Assembly: GCF_009176725.1 (NCBI RefSeq)
Contig: NZ_AP020337.1
Location: 4,285,501-4,349,500, forward strand
Direction: 5' to 3'
Length of the DNA stretch: 64,000 bases
DNA from: Pseudomonas sp. KUIN-1
GTDB taxonomy: Bacteria; Pseudomonadota; Gammaproteobacteria; Pseudomonadales; Pseudomonadaceae
Below, in pieces: positions 37,670-46,758 of the stretch (positions are counted from its first letter, which is position 1; each line of letters starts with the position of its first letter). The notes beneath the pieces are model-generated. The model was given only the letters and a program-made list of their open reading frames with translations. It had not been told where the DNA came from and made no database searches. Made by a program: the position numbers and the translations under genes.

Positions 37670-38083
37670 ATGGCGCAAGGCTCACCGCGCACCAGCCGTC
37701 ACCGGTCGGTGCGCTATCTGCTTGTAGCGATTGGCTGGCTGAGCGTGGTGCTGGGTGTCATCGGCATCTTCCTGCCCGTGCTGCCCACCACGCCTTTTCT
37801 GCTGCTGGCCGCTGCCTGTTTCGCGCGCAGCTCTCCGCGCTTCTACGACTGGCTGGTCAACCACCCGCAACTCGGTCCGTGGGTTCGTGATTACCTCGAA
37901 GGCAACGGCATCCCGCTCAAGGGCAAGGTGTACGCCATCGGCCTGATGTGGCTCAGCATCAGCCTGTCCTGCTACCTGGTGCCCTCACCCTGGGCACGCG
38001 TCTTCATGCTGACCAGCGCAGTGCTGGTGACGCTCTATATTCTCAGGCAGAAGACGCGAGCGCCGGGCGATCGTACAAGGTAG
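37670..38083 (+). CDS. DUF454 (YbaN-family) inner-membrane protein
   Basis: 137 residues: a basic N-terminus, then three hydrophobic segments (about 18-55, GWLSVVLGVIGIFLPVLP and TPFLLLAAACFARSSP; about 80-105; 107-125). The LPVLPTTPFLLLAAACF and SPRFYDWLVNHPQLG motifs define the YbaN/DUF454 family of small membrane proteins of unknown function. Starts 10 bp after the YecA-family gene, suggesting co-transcription. Convergent with pap. Confidence 0.85.
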   Translation: MAQGSPRTSRHRSVRYLLVAIGWLSVVLGVIGIFLPVLPTTPFLLLAAACFARSSPRFYDWLVNHPQLGPWVRDYLEGNGIPLKGKVYAIGLMWLSISLSCYLVPSPWARVFMLTSAVLVTLYILRQKTRAPGDRTR

Positions 38084-38121
38084 CGCCGCCCCAGGCGGAC
38101 GCCACCGCAACACTCAGACCG

Positions 38122-39618
38122 TCACTTCTTTTTGTCCCTGGCGAACGCCGCTTCCAGCGCTTCGTTGAGGGTGCGCAACACCTTGACCCTGGCCCAGCGT
38201 TTGTCGTTGGCCTCGATCAATGTCCACGGCGCGATTTCGGTGCTGGTACGATCCACCATGTCGCCGACTGCCTGGCGGTAGTCAGGCCACTTCTTACGGT
38301 TGCGCCAGTCGTCTTCAGTGATCTTGTAGCGCTTGAACGGGATCTTTTCGCGCTCCTTGAAGCGTTCCAGCTGAGTCTGCTGGTCGATGGCCAGCCAGAA
38401 CTTGACCACCACAACGCCCGCGTCGGTGAGTTGCTCTTCGAAGTCATTGATTTCCGAGTAGGCGCGCTTCCAGTCCGACTCGCTGCAAAAACCCTCGACC
38501 CGCTCGACCAGCACGCGGCCGTACCACGAGCGATCGAAGATGGTGAATTTGCCGCGCGCCGGTATCTGCCGCCAGAAACGCCACAGATACGGTTGCGCGC
38601 GCTCATCCTGGGTGGGCGCGGCGATCGGCACGATGGCGTATTGCCGCGGGTCCAGCGCCGCCGCCACACGTCGGATCGCACCGCCCTTGCCTGCCGCGTC
38701 GTTGCCTTCGAACACTGCCAGCAGCGCGTGGCTTTTCATGCGCTTGTCGCGCATGTTGCCGGACAGCCGCGCCTGCTCGGTGATCAACTGTTGCTGATAG
38801 TCGTCCTTGCTCAGGTTCAGGCTCAGGTCGAGGCTGTCGAGCAGGGTCAGCTCGTTACTGTGAATCGCCAGCGGCCCGACCGTCAGCGCCGCGGTCTCGG
38901 GTTCGGCCTTGTTCAGCGCGGCCTGCATGCCTTCCAGCAACAGGCGGCCGACGGTCAGGCTGCGGTAGTTGGCGTCCACCCCCTCGATCACATGCCAGGG
39001 TGCGTATTCGCGGCTGGTGCGGCGCAGGACCCGTTCGCCGAAGCGCACGAACTTGTCGTAGGTCTTGGACTGCTGCCAGTCCAGCGGGCTGATGCGCCAG
39101 CTGTGCAGCGGATCGTCCTTGAGGGTCTTGAGGCGCAGCTTCATCTGTTTTTTGGACAGGTGAAACCAGAATTTGAAGATCAGCGCGCCTTCATCGCAAA
39201 GCATCTTTTCCAGACGTTCGGCGCCGCTGATGGCTTGGTCGAGAACGGCGTCCTTGAAGCGCCCGTGAACCCTGTCCTGGAGCATCTGGCTGTACCAGTT
39301 GCCGAAGAAGATACCCATGCGGCCCTTGGCCGGCAATTGCCGCCAGTAACGCCATACGGGCGGGTGAGCGAGTTCTTCGTCGGTCTGCTGATCGAAGGTG
39401 CGTACCTCGATCAGACGCGGGTCCATCCACTCGCTGAGCAGCTTGACGGTCTCGCCCTTGCCTGCGCCTTCTATGCCGTTGATCAGCACGATGATCTGGC
39501 GACCGGCCTGCTCGTGCAGGTCTATCTGCGCTTCGAGCAACGCTTCGCGCAGTTGCGGCAACGCAGCCTCGTAAGTCTCATCGTCAATGGCATGACCGAT
39601 TTCAGCGGATTCAAACAT
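38122..39618 (-). CDS. pap: Polyphosphate:AMP phosphotransferase (two-domain PPK2)
   Basis: 498 residues made of two tandem PPK2 domains. The N-terminal domain has Walker A NGIEGAGKGE (about 48-57), the C-terminal one EGNDAAGKGG (about 304-313); each is followed by the lid-type motif FDRSWYGR or its degenerate counterpart FFGNWYSQ. Two-domain (class II) PPK2 proteins transfer phosphate from polyphosphate to AMP to make ADP, with catalysis in the C-terminal half. This links polyphosphate stores to the adenylate pool under energy stress. Single gene, divergent from mnmC. Confidence 0.93.
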   Translation of the reverse strand: MFESAEIGHAIDDETYEAALPQLREALLEAQIDLHEQAGRQIIVLINGIEGAGKGETVKLLSEWMDPRLIEVRTFDQQTDEELAHPPVWRYWRQLPAKGRMGIFFGNWYSQMLQDRVHGRFKDAVLDQAISGAERLEKMLCDEGALIFKFWFHLSKKQMKLRLKTLKDDPLHSWRISPLDWQQSKTYDKFVRFGERVLRRTSREYAPWHVIEGVDANYRSLTVGRLLLEGMQAALNKAEPETAALTVGPLAIHSNELTLLDSLDLSLNLSKDDYQQQLITEQARLSGNMRDKRMKSHALLAVFEGNDAAGKGGAIRRVAAALDPRQYAIVPIAAPTQDERAQPYLWRFWRQIPARGKFTIFDRSWYGRVLVERVEGFCSESDWKRAYSEINDFEEQLTDAGVVVVKFWLAIDQQTQLERFKEREKIPFKRYKITEDDWRNRKKWPDYRQAVGDMVDRTSTEIAPWTLIEANDKRWARVKVLRTLNEALEAAFARDKKK

Positions 39619-39766
39619 GCACAGCTCCTGATTGATGTTGGCTCAGAGAACGCCTGATGCAGATTGTGACCATTGATGACCGGCATCGGTCAATCCACAC
39701 AACCTTGATAGCACTTTTCTCTGCGCAGACGGCTAAAATGCCGCCACTGCCTCCGCTGAGCCCGAC

Positions 39767-41764
39767 ATGACCATTACCCGCCACGCCCAGATCGACTGGG
39801 ACGAACACGGCAACCCGCGTTCCCGCGATTTCTCCGACGTGTACTTTTCCACCGAATCCGGCCTGGACGAAACGCGCCATGTGTTTCTGGTGCAGAACGA
39901 CCTGCGCCGGCGCTTTACCAAGTTGCCGGACGGCGGCAGGCTGATCATTGGCGAGACCGGATTTGGCACCGGGCTGAATTTTCTCTGCGCCTGGCAGTTG
40001 TTCGACGAGTGCGCGCCCGCCAATGCACGCCTGCAGTTCGTCAGCGTCGAGAAGTACCCGTTGAGCCACGCCGACCTGCAGCGTGCCCTGGCGTTGTGGC
40101 CCGAGCTGTCGCCGTTCGCGGGTCAATTGCTCGACCAGTATGTGGCTGTGCACGAAGGCTTTCAGCGTCTGGTGTTCGCCGGCGGCCGCGTGACCCTGAC
40201 GCTGCTGATCGGCGATGCACTGCAGATGCTGCCGCAGCTGGACGGGCAGATGGACGCCTGGTTTCTCGACGGTTTTGCGCCGGCGAAAAACCCGGAAATG
40301 TGGACTCCGGAACTGTTCGCCGAACTGGCGCGCCTGTCCACATCGAGCACCACGATTGGCACGTTCACCAGCACCGGCTGGGTGCGCCGCTCGCTGAATG
40401 CGGCAGGTTTCAAGATGAAGCGCGTGCCGGGCATCGGCCACAAATGGGAAGTGCTGCGTGGCACGTTTATCGCCTGGCCAGAGGACGTGGCGCATCCGCC
40501 TGCTGCCAAGCCGTGGTTCGCCCGCCCCGCGCCGATTGGCGGCGAGCGCAAAGCGCTGGTGATTGGCGCGGGTCTGGCCGGCTGTGCCACGGCGCAGAGT
40601 CTGGCGCAGCGCGGCTGGCAGGTCAGCCTGCTGGAGCGCCACGCCGCACCGGCGCAGGAAGCGTCGGGTAATCCGCAAGGCGTGCTGTATTTGAAACTGT
40701 CGGCGCACGGTACCACGCTGTCGCAGTTGATCCTCAGCGGTTTTGGCCATACGCGAAGGCTGCTTGAACGCTTGCAGCGCGGGGTCGACTGGGACGCTTG
40801 CGGGGTGCTGCAACTGACCTTCGATGACAAGGAAGCGCTGCGCCAGAAACAACTGGCCGATGCCTTCCCGGAATCACTTCTGCACCTGCTGGACAAGCCT
40901 GCCGCCGAAGCACAAAGCGGCGTTGCACTGAACAGTGGCGGGCTGTTTTATCCCGAAGGCGGCTGGGTTCATCCGCCTGCGTTGTGTCACGCACAGGCTG
41001 AGCACGCCAATATCCGCCTGATCGCTCATCAGCAGGCGCTGGAGCTGAGACGTGTCGATGATCAGTGGCAGGTCTGGAGTGAGGAACAGTTGATCGACAG
41101 CGCTCCTGTCGTGGTGTTGGCCGGTGCAGCTGATATCCAGCAGTTTTCGCAGAGCGCCGACTTGCCGCTCAAGCGCATTCGCGGGCAGATCACCCGCCTG
41201 CCACAGACTCAGGCCAGCACGGCATTGCGCAGCGTGGTGTGCGCCGAGGGTTATGTGGCTCCGGCGCGTCTGGGCGAGCATACGCTCGGGGCGAGTTTCG
41301 ATTTCAACAGCACTGATCTGACGCCAAACCTGGCCGATCACCTGGACAATCTGGGGCTGTTGCGGGAGATTTCGGAAGACCTCACTTCGCGCCTCGATAC
41401 CGCCGATTTGTCGCCCGAGCAATTACAGGGGCGCGCGGCGTTTCGCTGCACCAGCCCGGATTACCTGCCAATCGTCGGGCCGCTGGCCGATCGCGAGGCG
41501 TTCATGCAAGCCTATGCCGCGCTGGGCAAGGATGCGCGTCAGGTGCCGGACATCACCTGCCCGTGGCTGGATGGCCTGTACGTTAACAGCGGCCACGGTT
41601 CGCGCGGCCTGATCACCGCGCCGCTGTGTGGCGAACTGATCGCCGCCTGGCTCGACAACGAACCACTGCCCCTGCCACGCAGCGTCGCCGAGGCCTGCCA
41701 CCCCAACCGCTTTGCCCTGCGCGGGCTGATTCGCGGCAAGGGGAAACAGACTGTCGGGCACTGA
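39767..41764 (+). CDS. mnmC: Bifunctional tRNA wobble-uridine enzyme MnmC
   Basis: 665 residues. The N-terminal methyltransferase domain (1-245) has the SAM motif GETGFGTGLNFL (about 65-76) and DGFAPAKNPEMW. The C-terminal FAD oxidoreductase (from about 260) has the nucleotide fold VIGAGLAGCATAQSLAQRG. The C domain removes the carboxymethyl group from cmnm5s2U34 and the N domain methylates the product to mnm5s2U34 in tRNAs for Lys, Glu and Gln. Full-length and undamaged. Divergent from pap; followed by a REP pair. Confidence 0.95.
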   Translation: MTITRHAQIDWDEHGNPRSRDFSDVYFSTESGLDETRHVFLVQNDLRRRFTKLPDGGRLIIGETGFGTGLNFLCAWQLFDECAPANARLQFVSVEKYPLSHADLQRALALWPELSPFAGQLLDQYVAVHEGFQRLVFAGGRVTLTLLIGDALQMLPQLDGQMDAWFLDGFAPAKNPEMWTPELFAELARLSTSSTTIGTFTSTGWVRRSLNAAGFKMKRVPGIGHKWEVLRGTFIAWPEDVAHPPAAKPWFARPAPIGGERKALVIGAGLAGCATAQSLAQRGWQVSLLERHAAPAQEASGNPQGVLYLKLSAHGTTLSQLILSGFGHTRRLLERLQRGVDWDACGVLQLTFDDKEALRQKQLADAFPESLLHLLDKPAAEAQSGVALNSGGLFYPEGGWVHPPALCHAQAEHANIRLIAHQQALELRRVDDQWQVWSEEQLIDSAPVVVLAGAADIQQFSQSADLPLKRIRGQITRLPQTQASTALRSVVCAEGYVAPARLGEHTLGASFDFNSTDLTPNLADHLDNLGLLREISEDLTSRLDTADLSPEQLQGRAAFRCTSPDYLPIVGPLADREAFMQAYAALGKDARQVPDITCPWLDGLYVNSGHGSRGLITAPLCGELIAAWLDNEPLPLPRSVAEACHPNRFALRGLIRGKGKQTVGH

Positions 41765-41805
41765 AACCCGCAGATAATCCTCGCTTGCACGACAGTTGAG
41801 ATTAG

Positions 41806-41906
41806 CGTTCCCTACGCTCCAGTGGAATGCAGCTCTCGACGCTCTGCGTCGAAAAGAGGACGCAGAGCGTCCTGAACGGCATGCCGACGCGGAGCGTCGC
41901 ACGATA
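41806..41906. repeat. Inverted REP pair (BIME-like)
   Basis: An inverted unit (GTTCCCTACGCTCC ... CGACGCTCTGCGTCG) at 41806-41852 is followed 5 bp later by a direct unit (GGACGCAGAGCGTCC ... GACGCGGAGCGTCG, ACGATAT). The pair can fold into a long cruciform or mRNA stem between mnmC and the ABC operon. Confidence 0.8.
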
Positions 41907-41966
41907 TTTCCTACGAGCACGCTCAGGCGCTACTCTTGAGCGTCTGTCAGAACAATTGGGCCGCTC

Positions 41967-42635
41967 ATGCTGCAAGTGCGAAACGTATTCAAGCGCTACA
42001 CCACGGCACAGGGACCGCTGGATGTCTTGCGTGGTGTCGATCTGCATCTGGCACAGGGCGAAAGCCTGGCGTTGATGGGTGAATCGGGCAGTGGCAAGAG
42101 CACCTTGCTGCATCTGGTGGCAGGCCTGGATCAGGTCGACGATGGCAGCATCGAGGTCGCAGGCCAGCGTCTGGACCTGATGAACGAAAGCCAGCTGGCC
42201 AACTGGCGGCGTACCGAAATCGGTCTGGTGTTTCAGCAGTTCAACCTGATCGGCAGCCTGAAAATAGCCGACAACCTGGCGTTTCAGGCACGCTTGGCCG
42301 GGCGTGTTGATGCGGATTGGCAGGCGCATTTGATCGAGCGCCTCGGCCTGGCCGCACTGCTGGATCGCTACCCCGAACAACTCTCCGGCGGACAGCAGCA
42401 ACGTGTAGCGATAGGCCGCGCCCTCGCCTCCCGACCCGGCCTGCTGCTGGCTGACGAACCCACCGGCAATCTCGACGAAGCCACCAGCGACGAGGTGCTG
42501 CAACTGCTGCTGGATATCCTCGCCGACAGCCCTACCAGCCTGCTGATGGTCACCCACAGCCCGCGCGTCGCGCAGCGGCTGTCGCGTAAAGTGGTGCTGC
42601 ATCTGGGCCGTCTGGCTGACGAAGGCGAGCGCTGA
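41967..42635 (+). CDS. ABC transporter ATP-binding protein (LolD/MacB type)
   Basis: 222 residues. Walker A GESGSGKST at about 38-46, Q-loop VFQQFNLIGSL, signature LSGGQQQRVAIGRAL, Walker B LLLADEPTGNLD, H-loop VTHS. It belongs to the MacB/LolD class, which powers FtsX-like permeases that move lipoproteins or substrates from the periplasm rather than across the inner membrane. One base separates its stop from the start of the permease gene, so the two are coupled. Presumed dimeric ATPase of the transporter with the next gene. Confidence 0.92.
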   Translation: MLQVRNVFKRYTTAQGPLDVLRGVDLHLAQGESLALMGESGSGKSTLLHLVAGLDQVDDGSIEVAGQRLDLMNESQLANWRRTEIGLVFQQFNLIGSLKIADNLAFQARLAGRVDADWQAHLIERLGLAALLDRYPEQLSGGQQQRVAIGRALASRPGLLLADEPTGNLDEATSDEVLQLLLDILADSPTSLLMVTHSPRVAQRLSRKVVLHLGRLADEGER

Positions 42636-42636
42636 G

Positions 42637-45117
42637 ATGCGGGTTTTCTACTGGACGCTGCGCGCCCTGCTGAGTCATTGGCGCCGTCATCCGGTGCAGT
42701 TTTTCAGTGTATTGACCGGTTTGTGGCTGGCTACCGCGCTGCTCACCGGTGTGCAGGCGCTCAATAGCCAGGCGCGAGAAAGCTACCAGCGTGCCAGCCA
42801 GCTGATTGGCGGCGAGCCGCAGACCCGTATCACCGCCAGCAGCGGCGGGCTGTTCCCGCAGGCGTTATTTATCGAGCTGCGCCGTGAAGGCTGGCCCGTG
42901 TCGCCCATGCTGCAAGGCCGCATCGTGCTTCAAGGGCGCGAAGACCGTCGCCTGCAACTGATGGGTATCGAGCCGGTGACCTTGCCGACCGGCTCGGCAC
43001 TGGCCGGGCAGACGCTGAACGCCGAACAGGTCGTGGACTTCCTCACACCGCCGGGTATGACCTGGATTGCACCGCAGACCCTGCAAGCGCTGGGGCTTGA
43101 GGAAGGCCAGCAGCCGCTGACCGAAACCGGCGTCGCGCTGCCCCCCTTGCGCGCCAAACCCGACATGGCGCCTGGCGTTTTGCTGACTGACATAGGCTTT
43201 GCGCAACCGTTGCTGGGCCAGTCGGGGCAGTTGTCCGGAATGCTGCTGGCCAAGGATTTTGCCCGGCAGAACCCTGCGCTGCCGGCAGCCCTGAATGACC
43301 TGCTGGTGATCAAGAAAAGCGGCGAGGAAAACAATCTGGAGCGCCTCACCGAGAGCTTCCACCTGAACCTGAACGCACTCGGGGTGCTGTCCTTCATCGT
43401 CGGTCTGTTCATTGTCCACGCCGCCATTGGCCTGGCCCTTGAACAGCGTCGCGGCCTGCTGCGCAACCTGCGTGCCTGTGGCGTCAGCGCACGTCTGTTG
43501 ATAGCTGCGCTGGGCGTAGAACTTGGGGCACTGGCGCTGTTGGGCGGTGTTTTTGGTGTGGTCAGCGGCTATCTGCTGGCCAGCCTGTTATTACCGGATG
43601 TCGCGGCCAGCCTGCGCGGCTTGTATGGCGCGGAAGTCGCCGGCCAGTTGAACCTCAGTCTGTGGTGGTGGCTGAGCGGTATCGGCCTGAGTCTGCTTGG
43701 CGCGTTGCTGGCCGGTGCCAACAGCCTGTTGCGAGCTGCGCGCCTGCCGTTGCTGGCGCTGGCCGATGCCCAGGCATGGCAGCAAGCCCACGCGCGATGG
43801 TTGCAGCGCCAGGCGTGGGTGGCGGTGCTGGGCGCGGTGGTTGGCGTGAGTGCGCTGGTGTTCGGCACCAGCCTGATGCTGGGGTTTGTGATGATGTCCG
43901 CCCTGCTGCTCAGTGCCGCGCTGGCCCTGCCGGTTTTGCTGGACGCCATGCTTGGCGGTCTGTTGAAGCGCAGCCGCTCGGTGCTCGGGCAATGGTTTGT
44001 GGCGGATTGCCGTCAACAGCTGCCCGCCCTGAGTCTGGCGCTGATGGCCCTGTTGCTGGCAATGGCCGCGAACATCGGCGCAGGCAGCATGACCTCGGGT
44101 TTTCGCCAGACGTTCAACAGTTGGCTGGAGCAACGCCTGACGGCCGAATTGTATGTCAGCCCGCAGAACCCCGAGCAGGCCGAGCCGCTGAACACCTGGC
44201 TGAACCAGCAACCGGATGTCGGCGCCGTGCTGCCCAACTGGCAGGTGCCGGTGCAAGTCCAGGGCTGGCCTGCGGACCTGTTTGGCGTGATCGATCACAG
44301 CATCTATCGCCAGCACTGGGCGCTTCTGGAATCCGTCGCCGGTGATCCGTGGAATGTTTTGCGCGATGAAGACACGGTCATGCTCAGCGAACAATTGGCA
44401 CGCCGCCTCCAACTGGGGCTGCAAGATACGCTGAGCATCCCGGTGCCCAATGGCAAGTGGACCCCGCGCATCGTCGGGATCTATGCCGACTATGGCAATC
44501 CGAAGGGCCATCTGCTGGTCAATGAAAAACACCTGCTCGCACACTGGCCGCAATCGATGCCGGTGCGTTTCAACCTGAGGGTCGATCAGGCGGCAATCCC
44601 GTCGCTGGTCACCCGGCTGCAAGCGCGTTTCAAGCTGGACGATAATCACATCATCGATCAGAGCCAGCTCAAGGGTTGGTCGAGCCAGGTCTTTGAACGT
44701 ACGTTTGCCGCCACGGCCGCACTCAACAGCCTGACATTGGGCGTGGCTGGCGTGGCGCTGTTCATCAGCCTGCTTACTCAAAGCCAGAGCCGTCTCGGGC
44801 AGCTCGCCCCGTTGTGGGCGCTGGGGGTCACTCGACGGCAATTGATGCTGCTCAACCTGGGACAGACCTGGCTGCTGGCGGTCCTGACACTGGTGCTCGC
44901 GCTGCCACTCGGGCTGCTGCTGGCCTGGTGCCTGGATGCGGTGATCAACGTTCGAGCCTTTGGCTGGCGCCTGCCGCTGCAGGTGTTCCCGCTGCAACTG
45001 CTGCAATTGATGGCGCTGGCGATGCTGGCGACTTTGCTGGCCTCGGCCTGGCCACTGCTGAAACTGTACCGCAGCCGTCCAGCGGACCTGCTCAGGACAT
45101 TCGCCAATGAACCGTAA
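42637..45117 (+). CDS. FtsX-like ABC transporter permease
   Basis: 826 residues. One N-terminal membrane anchor (about 18-36) precedes a periplasmic domain, followed by three or more helices at about 250-350, a cluster at 390-480, a second periplasmic domain (500-690), and three C-terminal helices (about 695-815). It looks like a duplicated FtsX/MacB permease with two FtsX domains. With the preceding ATPase it likely extracts a lipid or lipoprotein-type substrate. The stop codon overlaps the following lipoprotein gene by 11 bp, giving a three-gene operon like attFGH of other proteobacteria. Substrate unknown. Confidence 0.88.
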   Translation: MRVFYWTLRALLSHWRRHPVQFFSVLTGLWLATALLTGVQALNSQARESYQRASQLIGGEPQTRITASSGGLFPQALFIELRREGWPVSPMLQGRIVLQGREDRRLQLMGIEPVTLPTGSALAGQTLNAEQVVDFLTPPGMTWIAPQTLQALGLEEGQQPLTETGVALPPLRAKPDMAPGVLLTDIGFAQPLLGQSGQLSGMLLAKDFARQNPALPAALNDLLVIKKSGEENNLERLTESFHLNLNALGVLSFIVGLFIVHAAIGLALEQRRGLLRNLRACGVSARLLIAALGVELGALALLGGVFGVVSGYLLASLLLPDVAASLRGLYGAEVAGQLNLSLWWWLSGIGLSLLGALLAGANSLLRAARLPLLALADAQAWQQAHARWLQRQAWVAVLGAVVGVSALVFGTSLMLGFVMMSALLLSAALALPVLLDAMLGGLLKRSRSVLGQWFVADCRQQLPALSLALMALLLAMAANIGAGSMTSGFRQTFNSWLEQRLTAELYVSPQNPEQAEPLNTWLNQQPDVGAVLPNWQVPVQVQGWPADLFGVIDHSIYRQHWALLESVAGDPWNVLRDEDTVMLSEQLARRLQLGLQDTLSIPVPNGKWTPRIVGIYADYGNPKGHLLVNEKHLLAHWPQSMPVRFNLRVDQAAIPSLVTRLQARFKLDDNHIIDQSQLKGWSSQVFERTFAATAALNSLTLGVAGVALFISLLTQSQSRLGQLAPLWALGVTRRQLMLLNLGQTWLLAVLTLVLALPLGLLLAWCLDAVINVRAFGWRLPLQVFPLQLLQLMALAMLATLLASAWPLLKLYRSRPADLLRTFANEP

Positions 45118-46186
45118 ATGGCTGGTACCGCTGGTCATCGTCGTGCTGCTCACTGCCTGCGACGACAAACCGCAACCTGAAAGCGGTTTCGCCGGTCTGG
45201 GCAATACGGCCGACAGCTATGCGCAGGTGACACCCGGCAAGGTCTTTTCATTCCCGCAGGACCACGGCCAGCACCCCGGCTTTCGGATCGAGTGGTGGTA
45301 CATCACAGCCACCCTCAAGGATGACGCGGGCCAGCAGTTCGGCGTGCAATGGACCCTGTTTCGCAATGCCCTGCGCCCCGGCCAACAGACCGGCAGCGGC
45401 TGGAATGACGGCACGATCTGGCTGGGCCATGCAGCGGCGACTTCAAGCAGCGGTCATTATGTGGCGGAGCGTTACGCGCGCGGCGGCATCGGTCAGGCCG
45501 ACGTGACGCTGGCACCCTTCTCGGCGTGGATCGATGACTGGGCATTTACCAGCCATGTCCGCAGCGGTGATCCGCTGGCGGCCATGCAGCTGAAGGCCAG
45601 CGGCAAGGACTTCCGCTACAACCTGAACCTGACATCCAGCAAGCCGTTGGTGCTGCAGGGTGAACAGGGCTACAGCCAGAAATCGGAGGCGGGCCAGGCG
45701 TCGTACTACTACAGCCAGCCGTTCTTCGACGCCAAAGGCAGCGTGATCATTGAGGGCAAAACACATCAGGTCACCGGTAAAGCATGGCTGGACCGCGAAT
45801 GGAGCAGTCAGCCACTGACCGCCAACCAGAGCGGCTGGGACTGGTTTTCGCTGCAACTGGCAGACGGTGATCGCCTGATGCTCTATCGCATCCGCCACAA
45901 GAGCACTGCCCCCTACCTGACCGGTAACTGGATCAGCGCCGACGGCACCACCCGGATGCTGCACGCCAACGAGATCAGCCTTGAGCCACTGAAAGAAACC
46001 TCGATCGGCGAGCATAAAGTGCCCACCCGCTGGAGAATCAGGGTCCCCGACCGAAATCTGGACATCACCAGCGAAGCGCTGAACCCTGCTGCCTGGATGG
46101 GCGTGAGTATCCCCTACTGGGAGGGGCCGGTGAGGTTCAGCGGGAGTCAGGAAGGCGTGGGGTATCTGGAGATGACCGGGTATTGA
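45107..46186 (+). CDS. AttH/CrtC-like lipocalin-fold lipoprotein
   Basis: 359 residues with a lipoprotein signal (VIVVLLTAC, Cys18). The family signature is that of AttH/hydroxyneurosporene-dehydrogenase (carotenoid 1,2-hydratase-like) proteins: FRIEWWYITATL at about 60-71 and AWLDREWSSQPL at about 225-236, with a two-lipocalin barrel fold. The CrtC reaction is not expected here, as no carotenoid genes are near. In the att-type operon it is the accessory lipoprotein of an FtsX-like exporter. Starts inside the permease gene (11 bp overlap), so it is translationally coupled. Confidence 0.87.
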   Translation: MNRKWLVPLVIVVLLTACDDKPQPESGFAGLGNTADSYAQVTPGKVFSFPQDHGQHPGFRIEWWYITATLKDDAGQQFGVQWTLFRNALRPGQQTGSGWNDGTIWLGHAAATSSSGHYVAERYARGGIGQADVTLAPFSAWIDDWAFTSHVRSGDPLAAMQLKASGKDFRYNLNLTSSKPLVLQGEQGYSQKSEAGQASYYYSQPFFDAKGSVIIEGKTHQVTGKAWLDREWSSQPLTANQSGWDWFSLQLADGDRLMLYRIRHKSTAPYLTGNWISADGTTRMLHANEISLEPLKETSIGEHKVPTRWRIRVPDRNLDITSEALNPAAWMGVSIPYWEGPVRFSGSQEGVGYLEMTGY

Positions 46187-46344
46187 GCGGGTCTGCTGGC
46201 AGTTGCGCCTTCAATTCGAAACACCTGTTGGCGCGGGGACAACCACCGACGCACCTCAGGCTGACTTTTTGAAATAGGGCCATGTGCTCAGGTTTTTCAT
46301 TTGCCAACAGCTCGGCCAGAGCCAGACACATATCCATATGATTT

Positions 46345-46380
46345 TTCTCATAAAAAAATGGAGACCGATCGGGGCTCCAT
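46345..46380 (-). terminator. Rho-independent terminator of the small minus-strand unit
   Basis: Read on the minus strand, AATGGAG and CTCCATT pair around a GC-rich loop with an internal CCGATCGG palindrome, followed by seven T. It is 20-25 bases after the stop of the 15-codon frame. Confidence 0.65.
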
Positions 46381-46398
46381 TTGAAATTCCTGAACGAG

Positions 46399-46446
46399 TT
46401 TAAAAGCCTTCGTACTCTTCGCAAGCCTGTGCGACGTGCTTGTTCA
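46399..46446 (-). CDS. 15-residue micro-ORF in a compact transcription unit
   Basis: ATG 46446 to TAA 46399 encodes MNKHVAQACEEYEGF. It has a strong AAGGGG ribosome binding site at a normal distance. About 40 bases farther upstream lies a promoter-like pair (TTGACG, 18 bp, TAGTTT near 46475-46505), and an intrinsic terminator follows the stop. The unit of about 130 nt could be a leader peptide, a micro-protein, a modified-peptide precursor or a small RNA. No family recognised. Confidence 0.4.
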
Positions 46447-46706
46447 TATCGATACCCCTTTATGTATGCCGAGTGAGTTGACGTGCTTTCATGTGCCCCA
46501 AACTAGCGTGCTGCAAACATCACCGTCAATGAGCCGAATCCGCTTTACATGTCAGAAAAATCCGCCCTAAAGCGGGTGCGGTAAGCACGACAGCAACCCC
46601 AACCCAGTGAAAGCATCAATTCCAGAAGCAAGCACCCAACCAGCTGAAATCAAACGCTTATAACTTTTTGATCTAAAACTACCATGCCCTCACTGGGTCA
46701 GTTTCT

Positions 46707-46732
46707 GGGTGACTGCACTTTCTCAGTCACCT
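46707..46732 (+). promoter_or_regulatory. Leader hairpin of the NAGGN operon
   Basis: GGTGACTG (46708-46715) and CAGTCACC (46724-46731) are perfect inverted repeats around 8 nt, ending 27 bp before the first start codon. It may be an operator or an mRNA structure; a partial extra copy of the arm (GGTCAG, 46696-46701) precedes it. Confidence 0.5.
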
Positions 46733-46758
46733 CCCCAACGGAAACCCGGTAAGGACTT

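Larger units (their letters stand above)
46187..46758. other. Interval between AttH-like gene and NAGGN operon
   Basis: Contains a small minus-strand transcription unit (46350-46460, listed separately), the NAGGN promoter region and a leader hairpin. A minus-strand frame at 46190-46345 (starting MDMCLALAELLANE, with a CVGGCPRANRCF motif) has weak start signals and overlaps the terminator region; it is not called. Confidence 0.45.

Noticed and set aside
46190..46345. Minus-strand frame starting MDMCLALAELLANE with four Cys
   Set aside because: Weak start, lies behind a strong terminator and overlaps the 3' end of the AttH-like gene; kept only as a note.
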